Assembly: GCF_947487515.1 (NCBI RefSeq)
Contig: NZ_CANKWO010000004.1
Span: 62,001-126,000, forward strand
Origin: an uncultured Litoreibacter sp.
Lineage (GTDB): Bacteria; Pseudomonadota; Alphaproteobacteria; Rhodobacterales; Rhodobacteraceae
Reading direction: 5' to 3'
Length of the DNA stretch: 64,000 bases
Part shown: positions 52,692 to 62,042 of the stretch, one piece after another
Layout of the letters: each line of letters starts with the position of its first letter
Numbering within the stretch: position 1 is the stretch's first letter
Made by a program: the position numbers and the translations under genes
The notes under the pieces: model-generated
What the model was told of the DNA's origin: nothing
What the model saw: the letters and a program-made list of their open reading frames with translations, nothing else
The model's database searches: none

Positions 52692-53606
52692 ATGTCGAGC
52701 AGGGCAATTCGCAAAGTGGTGGTAATTAAGGGCGGCCCCTCTGCAGAGAGGGAAGTTTCGCTGTCCTCTGGGCGTGATTGCGCCACCGCATTGCGTGAAA
52801 CGGGCTATGAAGTGACAGAACTGGACGCGGGTCCGGATTTGGCTGCACGCCTGTCGGAAATCCAGCCAGATGTTGTGTTCAACGCGCTCCATGGTCGCTG
52901 GGGCGAAGATGGCTGCGTGCAAGGCCTGCTGGAGTGGATGCGCATTCCCTATACGCATTCGGGCGTTTTGGCGTCTTCGACCGCGATGGACAAAGAACGC
53001 ACCAAACAAATTTTCCGCGAGGCCGCTTTGCCGGTCTGCTACAGCGTGCTGGCCTCCAAGGAAGATGTGATGGCCGCACATGTCATGCCGCCCCCATATG
53101 TCGTGAAGCCTTTCAACGAGGGGTCCTCGGTTGGGGTCTATCTGGTAAACGAAGCCGCAAATGGCCCGCCGGTATTGGCGGACGATATGCCCGATGTGGT
53201 GATGGTAGAGGCCTTCGCCCCCGGACGAGAGCTGACCACCACTGTCGTTGGGGATCGTGCATTATGTGTGACCGACATCCTGACGGATGGGTGGTATGAT
53301 TATGATGCGAAATACGTCGATGGCGGCTCGCGCCATGTCGTCCCCGCAGAAATCCCCGCCGAAATCACCGAGCTGTGCAAAGACTACGCCCTGCGGGCCC
53401 ATAAGGCATTGGGCTGCCGCGGCGTGACGCGAACAGATTTTCGCTGGGATGAAAGCAAGGGTGTGGACGGGTTGATCCTGCTGGAAACCAACACCCAGCC
53501 GGGTATGACGCCGACGTCCCTGACGCCCGAACAGGCGCAGCATGAAGGCATGACAATGGCGGAGCTGTGCCAATGGATGGTGGAGGACGCGTCATGCGAC
53601 CGATAA
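52692..53606 (+). CDS. ddl: D-alanine-D-alanine ligase
   Basis: A 304-residue ATP-grasp enzyme making D-Ala-D-Ala for Mur[16 protein letters not shown] (N-domain), [19 protein letters not shown], the ATP-grasp lysine [11 protein letters not shown], and [19 protein letters not shown] with the metal-binding Glu and Asn. Overlaps ftsQ by 13 nt. Confidence 0.96.
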   Translation: MSSRAIRKVVVIKGGPSAEREVSLSSGRDCATALRETGYEVTELDAGPDLAARLSEIQPDVVFNALHGRWGEDGCVQGLLEWMRIPYTHSGVLASSTAMDKERTKQIFREAALPVCYSVLASKEDVMAAHVMPPPYVVKPFNEGSSVGVYLVNEAANGPPVLADDMPDVVMVEAFAPGRELTTTVVGDRALCVTDILTDGWYDYDAKYVDGGSRHVVPAEIPAEITELCKDYALRAHKALGCRGVTRTDFRWDESKGVDGLILLETNTQPGMTPTSLTPEQAQHEGMTMAELCQWMVEDASCDR

Positions 53607-54484
53607 ACCCGTTCAAACAAACGCAGCCCGCAAATGATCCGGCTCCAAGCCGCTGGGCCTACCGGATGGAGCGCCTTTGGCTGACCCCGTCCTTTCGCCG
53701 CATTGTGCGCGTGGGAATGCCGACGTTTCTGGTGGCGGCCTCATTGGGGTTGTATTTCTCCAATGAGAAACGCCAAGTGGCGATTGCTGAAAAATATGCG
53801 GAAATTCGACGCTCCGTGGAGGAGCGCCCAGAGTTTATGGTCAAGCTCTTGGCCATCGACGGGGCATCGGCGGGGCTGAATAGCGCCATTCGCGAAGTGA
53901 TGCCGGTGGATTTGCCGTTGTCGAGCTTTGATCTTGATCTGGAGGCCATGCGCAAGCAGGTCGAAAGCCTTGATGCGGTGAAACGTGTGGACGTGCGGGT
54001 GCGCGCGGGCGGCCTGTTGCAAATTAATGTGGAAGAGCGGGTGCCTGCGGTTGTCTGGCGTGGCCCCGACGGCTTGGAGCTGCTGGACGTTGGCGGCCAC
54101 CGTGTCTCGGCGCTGCAAAGCCGCGCTGCACGCCCCGACTTGCCCTTGATCGCAGGCGAAGGCGCAAATGTCGCCGTGCCCGAAGCGTTGGCCCTGTTGG
54201 AACGCACAACCCCGATCCGCGACCGCGTTCTGGGCATTGTGCGCATATCAGAGCGCCGCTGGGACGTCGTCTTGAACCGCTCGCAACGCATTATGTTGCC
54301 GCCGCTTCAGCCCGATCTGGCGCTGGACCGCGTCTTGGCGCTGAACGAGGCGCAAGACCTGCTCAAGCGTGACGTGACCCATATCGACATTCGCAATCCC
54401 GACAGACCCACACTTCGTATGACCTCTGACGCGCTGGACAGCATGCGTGAAATGCAGGGCATCAAAGTGAACAGCAACCAATAA
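53594..54484 (+). CDS. ftsQ: Cell division protein FtsQ
   Basis: 296 residues from the ATG at 53594 (MRPINPFKQ); the frame opens at 53567. Cytoplasmic tail, one transmembrane segment at about 42-58 ([17 protein letters not shown]), a POTRA domain ([41 protein letters not shown]), then the beta domain ([20 protein letters not shown]). It recruits FtsL/FtsB and others to the septum. Confidence 0.93.
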   Translation: MRPINPFKQTQPANDPAPSRWAYRMERLWLTPSFRRIVRVGMPTFLVAASLGLYFSNEKRQVAIAEKYAEIRRSVEERPEFMVKLLAIDGASAGLNSAIREVMPVDLPLSSFDLDLEAMRKQVESLDAVKRVDVRVRAGGLLQINVEERVPAVVWRGPDGLELLDVGGHRVSALQSRAARPDLPLIAGEGANVAVPEALALLERTTPIRDRVLGIVRISERRWDVVLNRSQRIMLPPLQPDLALDRVLALNEAQDLLKRDVTHIDIRNPDRPTLRMTSDALDSMREMQGIKVNSNQ

Positions 54485-54501
54485 CGAGAGACAAACGTCC
54501 C

Positions 54502-55836
54502 ATGACCGATCTGTACCAATCTCAACGCGCCATGAGAAACAAACGCCAAGCTGCCATGCAGCGGGGGGTTATTGCGGTGTTGGATGTGGGGTCGTCCAAA
54601 ATTGCCTGCTTGGTGTTGCGCTTCGATGGGCCGGAAAGCTTCCGCGACAGCGACGGGATCGGGTCAATGGCGGGGCAGTCGTCTTTTCGGGTGATCGGGG
54701 CCGCAACGACGCGGTCGCGCGGGGTGCGCTTTGGCGAAATCGACGCAATGCACGAGACAGAACGGGCCATTCGCACCGCAGTGCAGGCGGCGCAAAAAAT
54801 GGCAGGCGTTCGGGTGGATCACGTGATTGCGTGTTTTGCGGGGGCGAAGCCGCGGTCTTATGGTTTGGCGGGCAGTGTTGATCTGCATGACGGCGCGGTG
54901 ACAGATAACTGCGTGGCGCGGGTTTTGTCGTCTTGCGATGTGCCAGACTACGGTGAGAACCGCGAAATCCTGCACGCACAGCCGGTGAACTTTGCGGTGG
55001 ACCACCGCTCGGGTCTGGGGGATCCGCGTGGGCAGGCGGGCAACTCCTTGTCGGTTGATATGCATATGCTGTCGGTGGATCGCGCGCCCATCGAGAACCT
55101 TCTTTACTGTATTAAACGTTGCGATCTGGAACTCGCGGGCATCGCGTCCTCCAGCTATGCGGCGGGGATTTCGTCGCTGGTGGAGGACGAGCAAGAGCTG
55201 GGGGCGGCCTGTATCGATCTGGGTGGCGGCTCCACCGGCATTTCGATCTTTATCAAGAAACACATGATCTATGCAGACACCGTGCGCATGGGCGGGGATC
55301 ACGTCACGTCGGATATTTCCCAAGGCCTGCAAGTGCCTATGCCCACCGCCGAGCGGATCAAAACCTTCTACGGCGGGGTGCAGGCCACGGGTATGGATGA
55401 CCGCGATATGATCGACCTCAGCTCGGACACTGGCGATTGGGAACATGATCGCCGCACGGTCAGCCGCGCCGAGGTGATCGGCGTGATGCGCCCGCGTATG
55501 GAAGAAATTCTGGAAGAGGTCCGTGTGCGTCTGGACGCCGCTGGCTTTGAGCATTTGCCAAGCCAGCGCATTGTGTTGACCGGCGGGGCGTCGCAACTGC
55601 CGGGCCTCGATGGTTTGGCGACACGTATTCTGGGCCAGCAAGTGCGCCTTGGTCGCCCGCTGCGTGTGCAAGGCTTGCCGCAGTCGGTCACAGGGCCGGG
55701 CTTTGCCTCGGCCGTGGGCACCTGCTTGTTCGCAGCACATCCCCAAGACGAATGGTGGGATTTCGATATTCCGGTGGAAGGCTATCCGGCCCGTTCGCTG
55801 AAGCGTGCGGTGAAATGGTTCAAAGACAACTGGTAG
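54502..55836 (+). CDS. ftsA: Cell division protein FtsA
   Basis: A 444-residue actin-fold protein that tethers FtsZ to the membrane. Phosphate-1 loop VIAVLDVGSSKIACLVLRFD, the SHS2 (1C) domain, phosphate-2 region CIDLGGGSTGISIF, adenosine motif VLTGGASQLPG, and the C-terminal amphipathic helix SLKRAVKWFKDNW for membrane binding. It is followed by an unusual membrane protein gene before ftsZ. Confidence 0.96.
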   Translation: MTDLYQSQRAMRNKRQAAMQRGVIAVLDVGSSKIACLVLRFDGPESFRDSDGIGSMAGQSSFRVIGAATTRSRGVRFGEIDAMHETERAIRTAVQAAQKMAGVRVDHVIACFAGAKPRSYGLAGSVDLHDGAVTDNCVARVLSSCDVPDYGENREILHAQPVNFAVDHRSGLGDPRGQAGNSLSVDMHMLSVDRAPIENLLYCIKRCDLELAGIASSSYAAGISSLVEDEQELGAACIDLGGGSTGISIFIKKHMIYADTVRMGGDHVTSDISQGLQVPMPTAERIKTFYGGVQATGMDDRDMIDLSSDTGDWEHDRRTVSRAEVIGVMRPRMEEILEEVRVRLDAAGFEHLPSQRIVLTGGASQLPGLDGLATRILGQQVRLGRPLRVQGLPQSVTGPGFASAVGTCLFAAHPQDEWWDFDIPVEGYPARSLKRAVKWFKDNW

Positions 55837-55846
55837 GACGATAGCA

Positions 55847-56260
55847 ATGGCACGAGGCGCAGGCGGATCAGACGGTGGCACAGGCAGTTTCCTGCTTGGC
55901 TTTGTGATGATGTGCGCGGGGGGCTATATGCTGCTCAACGGGATCATCGTGCGGCCGCAGTTCGGCATGGGCATGGTGGCGTTCCGCTTGGGCGGGTTGC
56001 CGGTGACGTCTGGAATGATCTTGGTGCCGTTTATCTTTGGTGTGGGCATGATTTTCTACAACTCGAAGAACTACATCGGTTGGGGTTTGGCGGCGGCGTC
56101 GCTCATCGGTTTGGTCTTTGGGGTGATCGCCAATATCAACCTGCAACTGGTCCGCATGAGTGCCTTTGACCTGCTGGTGATCCTGATCTTGCTGGTCGGC
56201 GGCATCGGGCTATTCTTGCGGTCGCTGAAAGAGAAGAAAGACGTCACAAAGGACGCGTGA
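55847..56260 (+). CDS. Small membrane protein between ftsA and ftsZ (unknown function)
   Basis: A 137-residue protein with about four hydrophobic segments (GSFLLGFVMMCAGGYMLLNGI, PVTSGMILVPFIFGVGMIF, GWGLAAASLIGLVFGVIAN, AFDLLVILILLVGGIGLFL) and a short basic C-terminus. I do not recognise a family. 10 nt after ftsA with an AGGACGATAGC spacer, so probably co-transcribed. Its position invites a role in division, but this is inference only. Confidence 0.8.
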   Translation: MARGAGGSDGGTGSFLLGFVMMCAGGYMLLNGIIVRPQFGMGMVAFRLGGLPVTSGMILVPFIFGVGMIFYNSKNYIGWGLAAASLIGLVFGVIANINLQLVRMSAFDLLVILILLVGGIGLFLRSLKEKKDVTKDA

Positions 56261-56613
56261 CTCCCCCCGATTTCTGGGGTAGAATCTACATGTTGTCCGT
56301 AAGAGGCAAAACAGGCCGAGCAGTGGCCCCCAAATCAAAGAGATGATTCCGTGTGAATTGCAGCGCGCGGTCGATGTTCTTGCTTTGTCTTGTGCCTGAA
56401 GGCACAGCTTCCGCCATATATCCACAATTAAGCGAAATATCGCCGAATTAACCCTGATAATTCCCATATTTTGTGGCATAAATGCCTTTTTCGCGTGACG
56501 TCAGCCCATTGTATCGATAGGATTTACCGAAACGAGGCTTAAACATAAGGGTCAAGACGGCCCATTTTCGTGAAAAGTACACACACCTTATTCTACAGCG
56601 GGCGGACCCACTT
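56261..56613. other. ftsZ upstream regulatory region
   Basis: 353 nt with no credible gene, likely carrying ftsZ promoters. Seen: two TTAA elements (56428, 56448) that are half-sites for CtrA (TTAA-N7-TTAA), but with the wrong spacing; TTAA-N7-AATT starting at 56448; two GANTC sites (56282, 56345) for CcrM. Numbers are near random expectation. A small CCCC/GGGG hairpin sits just after the preceding gene. No strong terminator. Confidence 0.45.
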
Positions 56614-58185
56614 ATGACACTTAATCTTCGGATGCCGGAACAAGCAGATCTCAAACCACGTATCACCGTCTTCGGTGTCGGCGGGGCAGGCGGCAACGCC
56701 GTCAACAACATGATCGAGAAAGAGCTTGATGGCGTCGAGTTCGTGGTTGCCAACACTGATGCGCAAGCACTTCAGCAGGGCAAAGCCCCAGCGAAGATTC
56801 AGATGGGTGTCAAAGTGACCGAAGGTCTGGGTGCCGGTGCGCGCGCAACCGTTGGTGCAGCAGCCGCTGAAGAAAGCATCGAGGAAATCGTCGACCACCT
56901 CGCTGGCGCGCACATGTGCTTCATCACGGCCGGTATGGGCGGTGGTACTGGGACCGGTGCCGCACCGATCATCGCACAAGCTGCCCGCGAGCTTGGCGTT
57001 TTGACTGTGGGTGTTGTCACCAAGCCGTTCCAATTCGAGGGCGGCAAGCGCATGAAGCAAGCCGAAGACGGCGTTGAACAGCTGCAAAAGGTTGTCGACA
57101 CGCTGATCATCATCCCGAACCAAAACCTGTTCCGCCTTGCCAATGAGAAAACGACCTTCACCGAAGCCTTCTCCATGGCGGATGACGTGTTGTATCAAGG
57201 TGTTAAAGGCGTCACCGACCTGATGGTGCGTCCTGGCCTGATCAACCTCGACTTTGCGGACGTTCGCGCCGTGATGGATGAGATGGGCAAAGCCATGATG
57301 GGCACAGGCGAGGCCGAAGGCGAAGATCGCGCGATCCAAGCTGCGGAAAAAGCCATCGCCAACCCGCTGCTGGATGAAATTTCCCTGCGCGGTGCCAAAG
57401 GCGTTCTGATCAACATCACCGGTGCGCATGACCTGACCCTGTTCGAGCTGGACGAAGCGGCCAACCGTATCCGTGAAGAAGTGGACCCAGAGGCGAACAT
57501 CATCGTGGGCTCGACCTTGGATACCTCCATGGAAGGCAAGATGCGTGTCTCCGTCGTGGCCACTGGCATCGAAGCAACCGAAGAATTGCTGGCAACTCCG
57601 GTAACACGCCGGTCCTTGGCCGCACCATTGACCTTGGAGCGCGCCGAGCCAACGCCGCAACCAATGCCTGAAACAGCGCAAGCCCCAGCGGCTGCTCCTG
57701 CAGCACCGACACCAGCCTATGAGCAACCCGCCGTGGCAGAGCCTTCCTTGTTTCAAGCGGCCCAGCCAGCGGTAGCCGAAGACGAGTTGCCAGAGCCCGT
57801 ATACACCCCTGCGCCAGCACCGGCCTATCAACCTGCCGCTGCTGCAGAACCTGCGCAGCCTGTGTTCCAATCGCGTCAGCCTACAGCTGGCACACCAACA
57901 CCAGAAGCCATGCAGCGTTTGCGTGCAGCCGTTGGCCGCAACCCTGGTCGCGAGCAAACAGCGCATCAATACGAAGAAGAAGTTGTTGAACCGCAGACCG
58001 AAAAGCAGCGTTTCGGGATTAACTCCTTGATTGGTCGCATGACCGGATCTGCAGAAGGGGAGGCTCCAGCCGCTCCTCAGCAGCCGCGCGTGGCTCCTCC
58101 AGCGGCGCCGCAACCACAGGCGAAAGCCGACCCAGAGCAAGAGAAGATCGAAATTCCGGCCTTCCTGCGCCGTCAGGCAAACTAA
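56614..58185 (+). CDS. ftsZ: Cell division GTPase FtsZ
   Basis: A 523-residue tubulin homologue that forms the Z ring. GTPase signatures [21 protein letters not shown] and [13 protein letters not shown]7 loop [11 protein letters not shown]. Residues about 320-500 are a long Pro/Ala/Gln-rich linker, typical of alphaproteobacteria, followed by the C-terminal FtsA-binding peptide [21 protein letters not shown] precedes the ATG. Confidence 0.98.
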   Translation: MTLNLRMPEQADLKPRITVFGVGGAGGNAVNNMIEKELDGVEFVVANTDAQALQQGKAPAKIQMGVKVTEGLGAGARATVGAAAAEESIEEIVDHLAGAHMCFITAGMGGGTGTGAAPIIAQAARELGVLTVGVVTKPFQFEGGKRMKQAEDGVEQLQKVVDTLIIIPNQNLFRLANEKTTFTEAFSMADDVLYQGVKGVTDLMVRPGLINLDFADVRAVMDEMGKAMMGTGEAEGEDRAIQAAEKAIANPLLDEISLRGAKGVLINITGAHDLTLFELDEAANRIREEVDPEANIIVGSTLDTSMEGKMRVSVVATGIEATEELLATPVTRRSLAAPLTLERAEPTPQPMPETAQAPAAAPAAPTPAYEQPAVAEPSLFQAAQPAVAEDELPEPVYTPAPAPAYQPAAAAEPAQPVFQSRQPTAGTPTPEAMQRLRAAVGRNPGREQTAHQYEEEVVEPQTEKQRFGINSLIGRMTGSAEGEAPAAPQQPRVAPPAAPQPQAKADPEQEKIEIPAFLRRQAN

Positions 58186-58210
58186 AACATACGCAATATT
58201 GCGACGTTTC

Positions 58211-58243
58211 AAGGCCGGGCTCTGCTCGGCCTTGTTCGTTTTT
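58211..58243 (+). terminator. Intrinsic terminator after ftsZ
   Basis: Stem AAGGCCG / CGGCCTT (58211-58217, 58227-58233) with a 9-nt loop, followed by GTTCGTTTTT. It marks the end of the dcw transcription unit. Confidence 0.85.
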
Positions 58244-58429
58244 AGGTAATGTTTTCAAAGGGCTTACCCTATTGTGACAGAATGTGACGGGAATGTTGCA
58301 AACAGTCATAAAGAGTGAGTTGTGACATCGCCCTTCACCCCATAATTTAGCGCAAACGAAATGGTCCCATGGGGCCAGTGACGCGTAGTGAAACAAACGA
58401 AGCCATATCGGCTTTATCGGGGGTCTTGG

Positions 58430-59350
58430 GTGCAAGCCACTTTGACACAGACAATCAGCTTTGAGGGCGTCGGCCTGCACTCCGGCGCGCCGGTTCGCAT
58501 GGACGTGCACCCTGCCGCTGCTTGCTTTGGCATCTGGTTCAAACGCACCGACGTCACCGACGCGGACAATATGATCCGCGCAATCTACACCGCCGTTGGT
58601 GCCAAACCGCTGTGCAGCGAAGTTACCAATGCTGCGGGTGTCGGGGTTTCCACGGTTGAACACATCATGGCCGCCCTTGCAGGCTGCGGTATCCACAACG
58701 CCTTGATCGAGGTGAATGGCCCCGAAGTGCCGATTATGGACGGCTGCTCTGCTGATTTTGTCCGCGCCATTGTTGAAACAGGTGCGCGCAAGCAGGCCGC
58801 ACGGCTTCACGCCATTGAGGTGCTGTCTCCGGTTATCGTCGAAGAGAATGGCGCCATGGCCATGCTGACCCCTGCGGGTGGTTTGGAAATTGATTTTCAC
58901 ATCGACTTCTCTGATGCCGCAATCGGGCGCCAGCATATGGCCTTGGACATGCGCAACGGAACATTTGTTCGTGAGCTGTCCGACAGCCGGACCTTCTGCC
59001 GCAAGGCGGATATCGACACAATGCACGCCAATGGACTGGCCCTTGGCGGCACTTATGAAAATGCGGTTGTCATTGATGGTGATGACGTGCTCAGCCCAGG
59101 TGGCTTGCGCCACAAGGATGAGGCCGTTCGCCATAAGATGTTGGATGCGTTGGGAGATTTGGCTTTGGCGGGGGCTCCGATCTTGGGGCGCTACACAGGG
59201 GTCAAGGCCGGTCACGCGATGACAAACAAGCTTCTGCGCAAGATGTTTGCCAACCCGTCCTCTTATCGCTTTGTGCCTTGCACCCCTGAACAAGCGGCGC
59301 GTTTGCCGGGTGTTGGCGTGCGTAAGGCCGATTTGGCGCTCGTCGCTTAA
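58430..59350 (+). CDS. lpxC: UDP-3-O-acyl-N-acetylglucosamine deacetylase LpxC
   Basis: About 306 residues, the normal LpxC length, from the GTG at 58430 (MQATLTQTISFEGVGLHSG), which matches the conserved MQxTL start; the frame also opens at a GTG at 58388 with a weaker ribosome site. It catalyses the committed step of lipid A synthesis. Zinc and catalytic residues: VSTVEHIMAAL (His), HKMLDALGDL (His and Asp), GGLRHKDEAVRHK. Follows ftsZ after a terminator. Confidence 0.93.
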   Translation: MQATLTQTISFEGVGLHSGAPVRMDVHPAAACFGIWFKRTDVTDADNMIRAIYTAVGAKPLCSEVTNAAGVGVSTVEHIMAALAGCGIHNALIEVNGPEVPIMDGCSADFVRAIVETGARKQAARLHAIEVLSPVIVEENGAMAMLTPAGGLEIDFHIDFSDAAIGRQHMALDMRNGTFVRELSDSRTFCRKADIDTMHANGLALGGTYENAVVIDGDDVLSPGGLRHKDEAVRHKMLDALGDLALAGAPILGRYTGVKAGHAMTNKLLRKMFANPSSYRFVPCTPEQAARLPGVGVRKADLALVA

Positions 59351-59452
59351 TCCATCATAAAGGCGTTTTGCCCTGCAAAGAGATGTGCTAGACCATCGCA
59401 AAGAGGCCGTGAACCGGACACCGGGGCGGTCAAACAAAGAGGTTAGCGGTCA

Positions 59453-60328
59453 ATGACAGGGCGCAACAGGTATATCATACGAACAGTCACGGCGTTTGCG
59501 CTGGTGGCCAGCCTATCCGCTTGTGGAAAGCGCGATGGTGACGGATTCCTTGCGAATTTCTGGGGCTCGAAGGCAGAGGCCCCGCTGGAGACATTCGGTC
59601 CCGAAGAAATTTACAAACGCGCTGAGTTCGAGTTGGAGCAAAGCGACGTTGATGAGGCCGTTCGCCTGTTTGGCGAGGTAGAGCGCCTGTATCCCTATTC
59701 CGAATGGGCCAAGCGTGCGTTGATCATGCAGGCTTTTTCCTATCACGCAGATCGCGACTATGAAAATTCCCGCGCCACGGCGCAGCGGTTCCTTGATTTC
59801 TACCCCGCCGATGATGACGCGCCCTATGCGCAGTATCTTCTTGCGATCAGCTATTATGATCAAATCGACCAAGTGGGGCGGGACCAAGGCCTGACATTCC
59901 AAGCCCTGCAAGCCCTGCGCACGGTGATCGAACGCTACCCAGACAGCGAATACGCCAAGTCTTCGGTGCTGAAGTTCGACCTTGCGTTTGACCATCTTGC
60001 GTCAAAGGAAATGGAAATCGGCCGCTACTACCTCAAGCGGGGGCATTATCCCGCTGCGATCAACCGCTTTCGGGTGGTGGTTGAGGAGTTCCAAACAACC
60101 TCTCACACCGCAGAGGCATTGCACCGTTTGGTCGAATCCTACCTGTCTTTGGGCCTGACGGACGAGGCGCAAACGGCGGGTGCAATTTTGGGCCACAACT
60201 TCCAATCCACTGGCTTCTATCAAGACAGCTACAACCTTCTTCAAGGGCGCGGGCTGGAACCGGAGGCCGCAGGCAAAGGCTGGTTGCAGGACATCTACCG
60301 TCAGGTAATCCGGGGCCGGTGGCTGTAG
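59453..60328 (+). CDS. bamD: Outer membrane assembly lipoprotein BamD
   Basis: A 291-residue lipoprotein: signal with lipobox LSAC (residue about 23), then five TPR-like repeats (EIYKRAEFELEQSDVDEAVRLFGEVERLYPYSEWAKRALIM, and following). BamD with BamA inserts beta-barrels in the outer membrane. The usual spot after lpxC in this order. A GC-rich GCGGGGC/GCCCCGC hairpin follows (60335-60350). Confidence 0.95.
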   Translation: MTGRNRYIIRTVTAFALVASLSACGKRDGDGFLANFWGSKAEAPLETFGPEEIYKRAEFELEQSDVDEAVRLFGEVERLYPYSEWAKRALIMQAFSYHADRDYENSRATAQRFLDFYPADDDAPYAQYLLAISYYDQIDQVGRDQGLTFQALQALRTVIERYPDSEYAKSSVLKFDLAFDHLASKEMEIGRYYLKRGHYPAAINRFRVVVEEFQTTSHTAEALHRLVESYLSLGLTDEAQTAGAILGHNFQSTGFYQDSYNLLQGRGLEPEAAGKGWLQDIYRQVIRGRWL

Positions 60329-60369
60329 CATACGGCGGGGCAAGCCCCGCTCCTTCGCAGGTGACCTAG

Positions 60370-62013
60370 ATGCTGCGCTCGCTTGATATTCGCGACATGT
60401 TGATCATTGACCGGCTGGAACTGGAGTTTCAGGCCGGTCTCAATGTTTTGACCGGTGAAACCGGTGCCGGTAAATCCATCTTGCTCGACTCTCTGGGGTT
60501 CGTTTTGGGATGGCGCGGGCGGGCCGAGCTGGTGCGCTCCGGCGCTGAGAAAGGCGAGGTCACGGCGCAGTTCGACCTCCCCTCGGGCCATCCGGCATGG
60601 GCGGTGTTGGAAGAGGCGGGCTTCGATCACGACGGAGAGCTGATTTTACGCCGCACCAATTACCCCGACGGGCGTAAACAGGCCTATATCAACGACCGCC
60701 GGACCTCTGGCGAGTTGCTGCGCGCGCTGTCGGAAACTTTGGTCGAATTGCACGGCCAACATGACGACCGCGGCATCCTAAACCCCAAAGCCCACCGCGA
60801 AATGCTGGATAGTTTCGCTGGGGTGGACCTATCCAAGCTGGCCAAACGTTGGCAGGCGCTGACGGCAGCGAAACGGGCGTTAAAGCGAGCCGAGAAAGCC
60901 TTGGATGAAATCCGCGCAGAGGAGGAGTTTCTGCGCCACGCGGTGTCGGAATTGGACGCCATCGATCCACAACCTGGCCAAGAGGCAGAGCTGGACGTGA
61001 AGCGCCGCCAGATGCAGGCAGGGGAACGCATTCGGGATGATATTTCCAAGGCTCTTCAGGCGCTTGGCCTGAACGGAGCGGAGGGCATGACCAATGATGC
61101 CGCGCGGTGGCTGGATGGTGTCTCGGATCAGGCCGAGGGCCAGCTGGATGCGCCTTTGGCGGCGTTGGAGCGGGTGCTGCATGAGTTGAACGATGCTCAC
61201 CAAGGGGTGGAAGCGGTGTTGGATCATCTGCAGTTCGACCCGTTGGAGCTGGAGCAGGTGGAAGAGCAGCTTTTCGCCCTACGCGGCTTGGCCCGTAAGC
61301 ATGATGTTCTGGCGGACGATCTGGCGACCTTTGCGCAGGGGTTGCGCATCCGACTGGCCGCATTGGACGGCGGCGAAGATGAATTGGCGGACCTGCAAAA
61401 TTCCCTGACCGAAGCTTCGGCAAAATACCAAGAAGAAGCCGACCGGATCACCAAACAACGCCAAGCAGCCGCAATCAAACTGGACGCGGCCATGGGGGCT
61501 GAACTTGCTCCGTTGAAAATGGAACGCGCGGTGTTCAAAACCGATGTAACGCCGGAGCCATCTGGGCCCGACGGCCAAGACGACGTCTCTTTCACCGTGG
61601 CCACAAATCCGGGTGCGCCCTCTGGCCCATTGAACAAAATTGCATCGGGCGGAGAGCTGTCGCGCTTTTTGCTGGCGCTGAAAGTCTGCCTGTCGGGCAC
61701 GACCGAAGGCGTCACGATGATCTTCGACGAAATCGATCGTGGGGTCGGCGGCGCAACTGCGGATGCCGTCGGGCGCAGGCTGAAGTCACTGGCCGAGGGG
61801 GCGCAGGTGTTGGTGGTGACGCATTCGCCGCAAGTCGCGGCCTTGGGCGGGCATCACTGGCGGGTTGAAAAACAGGTGCGCGACGAGCAGACATTCTCGA
61901 CGGTGATCCCATTGGACGAACCCGCCCGCATCACCGAGATCGCCCGCATGGTGTCAGGTGACACGATCACAGATGCCGCAAAAGACGCCGCGCGGTCGCT
62001 GTTGAAAGTCTAG
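60370..62013 (+). CDS. recN: DNA repair protein RecN
   Basis: A 547-residue SMC-like ATPase of double-strand break repair. Walker A GETGAGKSI (29-37), QLHGQHDDRGIL, long coiled-coil arms (about 150-370), then the ABC signature IASGGELSRFLLALK and Walker B TMIFDEIDRGVGG and the VVTHSPQVAALG switch. Follows bamD. Confidence 0.96.
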   Translation: MLRSLDIRDMLIIDRLELEFQAGLNVLTGETGAGKSILLDSLGFVLGWRGRAELVRSGAEKGEVTAQFDLPSGHPAWAVLEEAGFDHDGELILRRTNYPDGRKQAYINDRRTSGELLRALSETLVELHGQHDDRGILNPKAHREMLDSFAGVDLSKLAKRWQALTAAKRALKRAEKALDEIRAEEEFLRHAVSELDAIDPQPGQEAELDVKRRQMQAGERIRDDISKALQALGLNGAEGMTNDAARWLDGVSDQAEGQLDAPLAALERVLHELNDAHQGVEAVLDHLQFDPLELEQVEEQLFALRGLARKHDVLADDLATFAQGLRIRLAALDGGEDELADLQNSLTEASAKYQEEADRITKQRQAAAIKLDAAMGAELAPLKMERAVFKTDVTPEPSGPDGQDDVSFTVATNPGAPSGPLNKIASGGELSRFLLALKVCLSGTTEGVTMIFDEIDRGVGGATADAVGRRLKSLAEGAQVLVVTHSPQVAALGGHHWRVEKQVRDEQTFSTVIPLDEPARITEIARMVSGDTITDAAKDAARSLLKV

Positions 62014-62042
62014 TCCCCTAGACCCCATCCGGCCTTTGTCCT

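Noticed and set aside
54664-55881. 405-codon minus-strand frame opposite ftsA
   Set aside because: Antisense shadow with His/Arg bias and no conserved motif.
56593-58212. 539-codon minus-strand frame opposite ftsZ
   Set aside because: Antisense shadow of ftsZ; Cys/Trp/Arg-rich with no plausible fold.
60335-60350. GCGGGGC/GCCCCGC hairpin after bamD as terminator
   Set aside because: 2-nt loop and no T-run; at best an RNA-stability element.
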